Source: Vanilla planifolia (taxonomy: Eukaryota > Streptophyta > Magnoliopsida > Asparagales > Orchidaceae). From it: a stretch of 64,000 nucleotides of DNA. Within the stretch, counting starts at the first letter, position 1. The number at the start of each line of letters is the position of its first letter. The stretch spans positions 1,495,121-1,559,120 of the forward strand of contig JAIUJO010000085.1 of the NCBI GenBank assembly GCA_023846275.1. The letters run 5' to 3'. The notes under the pieces were generated by a model. It was given only the letters and a program-made list of their open reading frames with translations. It was not told where the DNA came from and ran no database searches. Shown in pieces: positions 55,801-64,000 of the stretch. A program made the translations under genes and the position numbers.

Positions 55801-55900
55801 TACATTACTATCTTTAATTTTTATATATTACCATAAAATTTTGATTCTCCTATAATGTGACATTTACATCCATTTGATTTAGTAATATTACATTTCTTCA
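49809..55900 (-). repeat. Satellite array, reverse orientation (array 6)
   Basis: All blocks are reverse complements in reverse order. GTCC..GAGATGAAA-type anchors appear near 50,170, 50,545, 50,975, 51,285, 51,597, 51,911, 52,328, 52,697, 53,045, 53,474, 53,861, 54,415, 54,797, 54,930 (partial), 55,215 and 55,590. About 15-16 units are present. Around 54,120-54,420 the units are shortened or rearranged. This is the longest reverse-oriented stretch and is bounded on both sides by forward arrays. Confidence 0.92.
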
Positions 55901-55946
55901 ATTGATGCATTATAACAGAACAAAATCATAATGACGTAAATGTTAC
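55857..55946. repeat. Inverted repeat at a satellite strand switch
   Basis: The reverse arm 55,857-55,893 (GTGACATTTACATC..AGTAATATTAC) faces the forward arm 55,909-55,946 (CATTATAACA..GACGTAAATGTTAC). The arms are imperfect complements of about 36 nt, separated by roughly 15 nt. The symmetry arises because the array changes direction within the same monomer block. Confidence 0.75.
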
Positions 55947-58900
55947 AAGAGAGAAAATCTTAGGTTTCATACTAATATGGCCAAATTCAAATGAAATAAT
56001 TAAAGAAAAGAAAAATTATACTAAAAAGTTCCATTCCAATACACTAAGGCTATTTAGTATAACATCCTCAATTGTCAAATGAGGTATGAATAAAAATATA
56101 TCTTTAACTAATTAAAACTCCTATACAAAATATTGAAAGTTATTAAAAATGATAGTTAATGAAATTTAGCTCCTCGAGATCCCACCATTAATATTTTTTC
56201 TTGACCACACCTCATCTTCAATTACTAGGAATTATAAAGTTAAATCAACATAAATATTGGTAAATTATTATTTTAATACAAAGTTAAAAATAAATTAAAC
56301 CTTAATTGACATAAATTAAAGAATTATAATATAAAAAACTGAAGAAAAACTGGGAGAAATATTATATATTGTATGACAAAGCACTATTCCAATAGTTGAG
56401 GAGATAGAGCATAACATCCTTGATCATCAAATTATGTATGATTCCAAAAGTCATTTAAATAAATTCCACTCCAACAATGTTTTCATCTTTAAAATTAGGA
56501 GTAACATGAAATGTTTTAAAATGATGCAAAAATCCTAGATAATAATATATTAAAAAATATAAATCCTAATTCATTGCTACATAACCTATCAAGATGAGTC
56601 AAGGGACTTTCGTTTCATCTCTTTCAAACCTAGTTTAGAATTTCAATGAATTACCAAATTAAATAAGAATAAAAAAATTTTATTTTAAAACTAAGTTAAC
56701 ATATATCAAATTTGAAATGTGTTAAGTTAAAATAAAATTAATTAACCAAATAAAACACATGCATGTCAAGCAAGAGGGAAATTAGAGTTATACGATAATT
56801 TAAACAAACCAAAATGAAAAATAGGAAGAAATTAGATAAATTATATATGAAAGTTACACTCCAAGATAAGGAGATAAATTGTAAAATCCTTGATCAATAT
56901 TCAAATAAAAATAAAATTTTCTCATAACCTCAATCCTAAAAACAAAATATTTAAAAATATAAAAATAAATTCTAAATTCTATATAACACATTGAGATAAG
57001 TCCAAATTTTATTTTATATTGATCAAATAGTTTTTTAAATTATCATTAATTTCTACAAAAAATAAGCTTAAATAAAATAAATTATTATTATAATAATAAG
57101 TTAATATATATCAAATAAGAAAAATCTAAGAGATGAATATAACCATATCAAAGACATATAAATGAGCAATGATAGTAGATTTAGAGTTACATAGTAATAT
57201 AATAAAATCTTAATTAAAAAGTTGAAAAAATATGATAAATTATGTAATACTATTGAATTCTGTGATGCAAAGAAGATAAAATGTAAAATCTTTGAGTGCC
57301 AAGTCTATTACAAATTGAAATGTCTCAAAAAAAGTGCTAAAGCCTTACAAAATAAAATATTTAAAAGATATAAAAATGGAAACATAATTTGAGGAACATT
57401 GTTAGGACAAGTCCAAAAATAATTTTTGCTCTCCGTCAAAGATATTATAGAATTTCTATGAATTGCAAATATAAATGATAAAAAATGATAGTAAACAATT
57501 TGTTAGCACTTACTAAAATAAGCTTACCAAATGTAGGTGATGCAAAGGTCATATGAGTAAGGAGTTAAAGTTTCACCATAACATAAACAAATCAAAGTGA
57601 ATATATTGAAATAATAAGATAAAAAGCTTCAAAAAGTTCAAATCAAACAAACTAGTGAGATGAAATGTAACATTATTGGTCATCTAATCAGTTATAAATT
57701 GAAATATCTTTTAAGACATTAAAAAAAAAAATTTTTAAAGTATAAAAAGCATATTAATTGGATTCAGCTTAGTTAGATGAACCTATTAACATCTATTCTA
57801 TTTTTATTAGACATTGTTTTGCATTACTATGGATAACCAAAAACACAATAATAAATACTACTAAAATATTATTTTTATATAAAGCAAATGTGCATTAAAT
57901 CTAAAACATGGAAAATAAAAGAAATACAACCAAATCGTTACTATAAAAAGATATTCAAGAGAAGAATTAGAGTTACATAGTAATATAACTAAATTAAAAA
58001 AGACAATTGAAGAAATGAGATAATTTTTGTGGGAAAGTTTTGTTCCAAGAAGACAAGAAGATTAATTGTAACATGTCTAATCAATAAATCAAGTCAATTC
58101 AAATGCCTCAAAAAAGCATGAGAAATACAAGAAAATAAAATTTTTAAAAATATAAAAATGATTATTTTATTTTATATGCCTGTCCACACAAGTTAAAGAG
58201 CATTTCTTTCATCCTGAGGAGATCTCATTTTGAAATTATCGTAAACTAATTTTCAAAATACCAAAGATTACTCTAAATAATAACAATTTTTTTTAATATT
58301 TATGAAATAAATATTAAAGATAAATTGAAGTAAGTTGAAGCATTCTAATATAACAAAATGAAAGTGATGCAAAAGGGACATGACAGGATAATTAGATTTT
58401 GGTAATAAATAACAAAATTAAAGCATAACATTTACAGAAATAAGAAACAAATGCATGCTAAATTTGCATTCGAAAACACCAAAGAAAATGAGAGTAACTT
58501 CTTCATTCATCAAATAATCTCTAAATCAAGATTTCTCATAAAGAGTGGAAAAATCTTCAATGTAAAAATACATCAAAAAATGTAAAAATGAATATTTACA
58601 CATATAAAGCTCACAAAAATTTCCCAATGACATTTGTTTTATCATTATCATACATGCTTTTTAATTATTATGAATTACAAGAGAAAGAAAGTAAAAAAAG
58701 TAATTTTAAAATGACATAAATATAATTTAAAGTTGAAACAATATAATTTGAAGCAATGTAATATAACCAAGTTGAAATAACCTAAAGGTCAAACGAGATG
58801 AGATTTATAATTACATTGTATTATATCCAAATAAAAAAAAATATTTGAAAAAATGAGATTTAATATAGGGTATGGTTGCATTCAACGATACTAAGGTGGT

Positions 58901-61900
58901 CAAGTGTAAAATCTTCAATCGTCAAATTTAGGAAAATTATTTAATTCTTACAAAATATATAAAGTATTCAAAAATATTAAAAAAACTAATTTTTGATATA
59001 GCACATTGAGATGTGTCCAAAGGGATTTGTTAAGTCTAAATCAAACTATATTTAGAATTACTTTGAAATATGTTACTAAATTCACAAAACAATATAAAAT
59101 TATTAATTTCATATTAGGTAAATTCATATTAAGACTAAAATGAAAAAAACTAAAGGAATATAATTTGTAAAAAAAAGTACTCGTACATGAGAGAAGAATT
59201 GGTACTATAGAGAAACATAACTAAAGCGAAGCAATAAATTTTAAAAAATGATAGAAAGTTCAATTCCAAGATATTAAGGAAATCAAGTTTGAAATCCTCA
59301 ATCAACAAATTAGCTACAAATAAAATAACCTAGAAAGCACCAAAAAACAATGATAAAATTACTATAAAATGCAAAAATGAAAATTTTATTTAATAAAGCT
59401 CATTGTGATAAGTTCAACGACTATTATTTCATCTACCTAAAACCTCATTTTGAAGTACAACAATCTATCAATTTAAACAAGCATTAATAATAAAATTTTT
59501 TTTTCTAATATTAAGAAGATATATAATGTTTCTAGAAAAGGATAAAAGTCAGTAATGTAATGTAAACAAATGAATGAGTTTTGTCACATAAGAGGAGAAT
59601 TATTGTTTTATTGCATTATAACTAATCCAATGCAAAATAATCGAAGAAATGAGATAAATTCTGAAGTAACATTACAACATATTAAGAAGGTAGAATTCAT
59701 TCTTCATAATATGATTAGGTACAAATATAACTATAAAAAAATTAAAAATAAAAAATTAATATTTAAATAGATAGCCCTTTTTATGACATGTCAAAAAGTT
59801 TATGTTCCATCTTGATAGAACCATATTTAGAATTATTATGAATTTAAAAATCGAATAAGTTATTTAAGAATTGGAAAAATGAATTTTTAAATTAACAAAG
59901 GTTATTGATAGGAGTTTAAGATTTTTCATTTAACTTTATTAAACAATATTTTTAATTACAATGAATTACTATTGTAAACAAGTTTTAAGAATAATATGGT
60001 ATTATTTTTATTATAAAGAAAATATATGTTAAAGCTAAAAGTAGATAAATTTAAGCAATATAAAATAACAAAGTCAAAGTGTTATAAAGGTGAATAAGTG
60101 TTTCATATTAATATAAAAAAGACAAAGCAAAACATTTCACAAAACAAGATAAACATTACACTAAGCAAAGGTGATTGGATGCAAAATCCTCAATCAACAA
60201 ATTATGTGCGAATTGAATTGACTTAATAATGTGCCAAATAATAGCAAAAATATTTAAAAATATTAAAACAAATATTCAATTAGAGGAGCTCATTGAGACA
60301 TGTCAAAAAATATTTTTTTTGTCATCACAACATGTTTGGAATTACTATTAATTTGAAAATTAATTAAACATAAATAATAAGAAGATAATATTAAAATATT
60401 AAGTAAATATATATTTAAAATAAAGTAATATAAATTGAATAAATATAGTGTAAAATAATCAAATTGATGTAAAGGTCACACAAGGGGAAAATTAGATATT
60501 CAATCAAAGTAAAATATTTGAAAAAATGTTATAAACTATACACGAAAGTGGCATCCACAATATTAAGAATGAGAAAAACTTTCATAATCTGGCACAAACA
60601 AAAATACCACATAAAACAACATAAAGTTTTAGAAAATGAAATACTTAGAAACATAAAAAATTAATATTTATTTATATAGAGCTCATAAAGATGAGTTTAA
60701 TAATGTTTATTTCATCTTGAGAGAGGCTTCATTAGAATTATTGTGAATTATCAAAGTAAAATAACATAAACAATAATTAATTAGTTTTTTCAATATATGT
60801 AAATATATGTTAAAACCAAAAAAGGGATAAATTAAAATAATTTAAATAACAAAATCAATCTGATACAAAGGTCAGGCCATAATTGACTCAAAGCAACCAA
60901 CTAATATAACAAATTAAAAGTTAAACACTTTTATTATTGTTAGAAATTATATAGTAACTTTACATTTTAAGATGCTAATGAGATCGAGAATAGTATTCTA
61001 AAAAAGTTTAGAAAAAATATTTTAAATCATATATGTTAAAAAGTTTTAAAATGATTATTTAATTAATAAAAAATATCAAGTTGAGTCCAATTATATTTGT
61101 TTGTTTTGTATTTTCTCCATAATTTAAATTAATACTAATTGCCAAAGAAAAGAAGCATAAATAATAATCATTTATATTTTTAATTTAAAGGTTTGTATAT
61201 AAATCTAAAAAAATGATATGTGGAAGTAATACATTTGAAGGGACTAAAAAGATCTAGTGCAACAATCTTGATCATCAAATCAGGTATGAATAATAATGTT
61301 GAGTAAAGCTTCCAAAATCCTTAGAAATTAAAATATGGTCAAATATAAAATTAAATATTTAATTGATAAAGCTCATCATGATGAGTCCATTGGTAATTAT
61401 TTGTTTTCAATCAAACAACTTTTGGAATTACAGTTAGTATTCCAAATTTAATAAGCATAAATAATAAAAAAAATATTATTTTAATATTAATAAAAAATAT
61501 ATTACAACTAAAATAATAAAAATTGAAGGAAGACAATTAAGCAAATAAGAGAGATTGTACCAAAGGAGATTTAGAATTAAAAACAAAAATAACCAAATCA
61601 AAGCAAAAAATTTGAAAAATTGAATAAGTAAATTGTATGGAAAAGTGACATTACCAGATGTAAAGGAGATCATGTCTAGCATCTATGATCTTCAAATCAG
61701 ATATAATTAAAATATAAAAATAAATAAGAATATTTAATTACAAAGATCTATTCCGGAAAATTCCAATGACAATTATTTCAAAATGATTAGATGCCATTTA
61801 TAGCAATAATTACTTAACAAAATAAAAATAAATAAATAATAAGAATTTCTTTTAATAATAAATAAATAGGCATATTAAAGCTAAAATGACCTAAAGTGAT

Positions 61901-64000
61901 CTAATGTAACATGGCCAAATCAAGGCAATGCAAAGATTACTACGGAAGAGATTTAGAGTAAAGTAATAATATGACAAAATGAAGGGAAACTTTGATGAAA
62001 TAAGATAGATTGTTTGACAATGTTGTATTCCAAGATTATGAGGAGATTCAGTTTGAAATCCTCAATCATCAAATCAAGCACAATTTGAACTGTCTCAATA
62101 ATTATGCTAAAACCATAGAAATTTAAATATTTGAAAAATAATTAATATTTTATTGATAGTTCTTGCTAAGATATGTTAACTGATGATTACTTTGCCTCAA
62201 TCAGCACTCACATAGAATTACTTTAAATTACTAAAGTAAATCATCCTAAAAAATAAGAAATTATTTTTTATATTTAATGAACTTTTTATACCTAAAATAA
62301 GTTAAATTGATGTAATCTAATATAATCAAACTAAAATCTAATATAATCAAACTAAATTGATACAAATGCTAATCACTAAGAGATAATGAGTTACATAACA
62401 ATTATTCAAAATCAAAGTAAAAACTTTAGAAAAATGAGACAAAAGGCTATTGGAAAGTTGTAATCCAAGAAACTAAGAAGACATTGAGTAATATTTTCAT
62501 TGTTCAAAAAAGGTATCAAATGGAAAACAAATATATAAAAAAATAAAAAATGAATATTTAAAAAAAAAGATCTCAACAAGATCTTTCTAATTATTTTTTT
62601 CTTCTTGATCTAACCTTATTTGGAACTATAATAAATCTATAAGTAAATAAACAAAAATTATCCTTAATTATTGGTAAAAAAATTAGGTAGATATATATTG
62701 AAATGAAAATATGTTCTTTTGAGGCCATGCAATGTATCCAATTGAATGACATGTAAATGTTAATTGAGATGAGATAAAAAGATAAAATTGCATACATTGC
62801 ATTGCATAAAAATGTTTTCCAAAGTATAATAAAACTATAAAAAAAAAATTTTTAAAAATGGAAAGGTTGACATTTAGTTCATAGAGCTCATTATGTTTAG
62901 TATGATGATCCTTATTCCATGTTGATTGTACTTTTTTGGTACTACTATAAATTACCAAAAGTAAAAAAAGTTTAAACAATAATAAATTATTATTTTAAAC
63001 TTAAGTAAATATATATGTAATCTGAAATGATATATATTGTGATAATTTAGCCTAACTAATCAAAGTGACATAAAGTTCACTAGTGCAAAAATTCAGAGTT
63101 ATAATGTAATATGGCCAAATAAAAGTAAGAAAGATGATTGAAATAGATAACTTGTACGAGTTATGATCTAAGATACAAGTGACATTGAGTGCAACATTCT
63201 TGAATGTCAAATAATTTATGATCAAAATGTCTCACAAGGTGCCCAAAACTCCTTAAAAATAATTTTTTTTTAAATTTAAAATCTGAATTTCTATAACTCA
63301 ATGATATTCATCCTTGGAGTTTATTTTATGTCAATTAGACAACATTTGGAATTTCAACAAAATTCCAAAGTAAAAGAGCATAAATAACAACAAATTATTA
63401 TTTTAATATTAAGAAAATTTTTATTAAAGATAAAATAAGATAAATTAAAGGAATGTAATATGACAAAATTAAAGTGAAGAAAATGTCACATAAGAGGAGA
63501 TTTCGAATTTGAATTTAATGAAATAAAATCAAATAGAGAAATTTTAAAAAAAATATATTATGTTGTATGGGAAGGTTGCATTCCAAGATGCTAAGTAGAT
63601 AAAGTCTAACATCCTTATTCATCAAATCAAACTTAATTAAAATCTTTTATAAAATGTACATAAAACCTAAAATATGAAATGTCTAAGAATATAAAAAAAT
63701 GAAAATTTATTCATATTGGTTAGTCTGTCTTAAGATTTACTATGAATTATCAAACAAAATAACCATAAATAATAATAAGTTATTTTTTTAATATTAAGTA
63801 AACATTATTAAAATTCAATTAAATTAGCTTAATGCAATGTAACATAAGTAAACCAATGCAATGTAAACTTCATAAGAGAGGAGATTTATTGTAGCATAGT
63901 AATATAACTAAACAAAAAAAAATTGATGAAATGAGATAAATTATACTGGAAAGTTAAATTCTAAGACACTAAGGAGATTGAGCTTAATATCCTCTATATT
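55901..64000 (+). repeat. Satellite array, forward orientation (array 7), continues off the window
   Basis: Anchors lie near 56,187, 56,605, 57,000, 57,415, 57,785, 58,195, 58,625, 59,025, 59,420, 59,790, 59,920 (very short unit), 60,305, 60,700, 61,090, 61,395, 61,765, 62,180, 62,590, 62,905, 63,310 and 63,720. The array runs off the right edge in mid-monomer (AAGGAGATTGAG block). A perfect 14-bp palindrome lies at 61,372-61,385. The longest open frame of the window (98 codons, minus strand, 62,683-62,979) lies here and is a reading of satellite, not a gene. Confidence 0.92.
62314..62355 (+). repeat. Perfect 21-bp tandem duplication inside a monomer
   Basis: Positions 62,314-62,334 and 62,335-62,355 are identical (AATCTAATATAATCAAACTA plus one A). 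They repeat the TAATATAACCAAA block of the satellite. Identity in an otherwise diverged array means this is a recent local duplication. Confidence 0.9.

Noticed and set aside
62683-62979. Longest open frame in the window (98 codons, minus strand)
   Set aside because: It lies wholly in forward satellite read backwards. Its sequence follows monomer blocks, is rich in F, Y, I and L as expected from AT-rich DNA, and has no domain.
1-64000. Calling the satellite centromeric
   Set aside because: Satellite arrays with chromoviruses are common in pericentromeres, but nothing in the sequence alone shows centromere identity. Active centromeric satellites are usually far more uniform than this one.

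Overview
This 64 kb window is very AT-rich, intergenic nuclear DNA, most likely heterochromatin from a large plant genome. The plant assignment rests on a decayed Ty3/Gypsy element with plant chromovirus-type reverse transcriptase, integrase and C-terminal tail blocks. I see no intact protein gene: every ATG-started open frame is under 100 codons and lies in satellite, in decayed transposon, or in sequence without recognisable homology. I also found no credible rRNA, tRNA or CRISPR array.

About 40 kb of the window is one old, strongly diverged tandem satellite. Its full monomer is about 400-420 bp by eye, with shorter deleted forms, and roughly 100 copies are present. The arrays are not in one orientation. 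I call the reading with the GAGCTCATCAAGATGAG-like block '+'. The order is: 1-10,890 (+); 10,891-12,457 (-); a 24 kb non-satellite block; 36,440-39,308 (+); 39,309-40,418 (-); 40,419-49,808 (+); 49,809-55,900 (-); 55,901-64,000 (+). Each monomer carries recognisable internal structure: two short dyad motifs, an internal direct repeat about 60 bp apart, and a CpG site that is decaying in both directions.

The non-satellite block (about 12,458-36,439) is less AT-rich. Its right half is a fossil Ty3/Gypsy chromovirus on the + strand: a long LTR-like repeat A (about 23,800-27,280), gag/protease/RT remains (27,300-29,935), a second LTR-like repeat B (about 30,500-34,230) lying inside pol, then the RNase H end, zinc-binding, integrase and C-terminal remains (34,710-36,240). 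The satellite starts about 200 bp after the pol tail, with no downstream LTR between. The left half (12,458-23,800) is largely unclassified. It holds a 32-bp minisatellite, a C-rich patch and weak signs of a second, minus-strand Gypsy fossil.

No genes work together here. The story is structural: a long, old satellite field with repeated strand switches, interrupted by a nested retrotransposon graveyard. The satellite family and its orientation mosaic are the best candidates for something undescribed.
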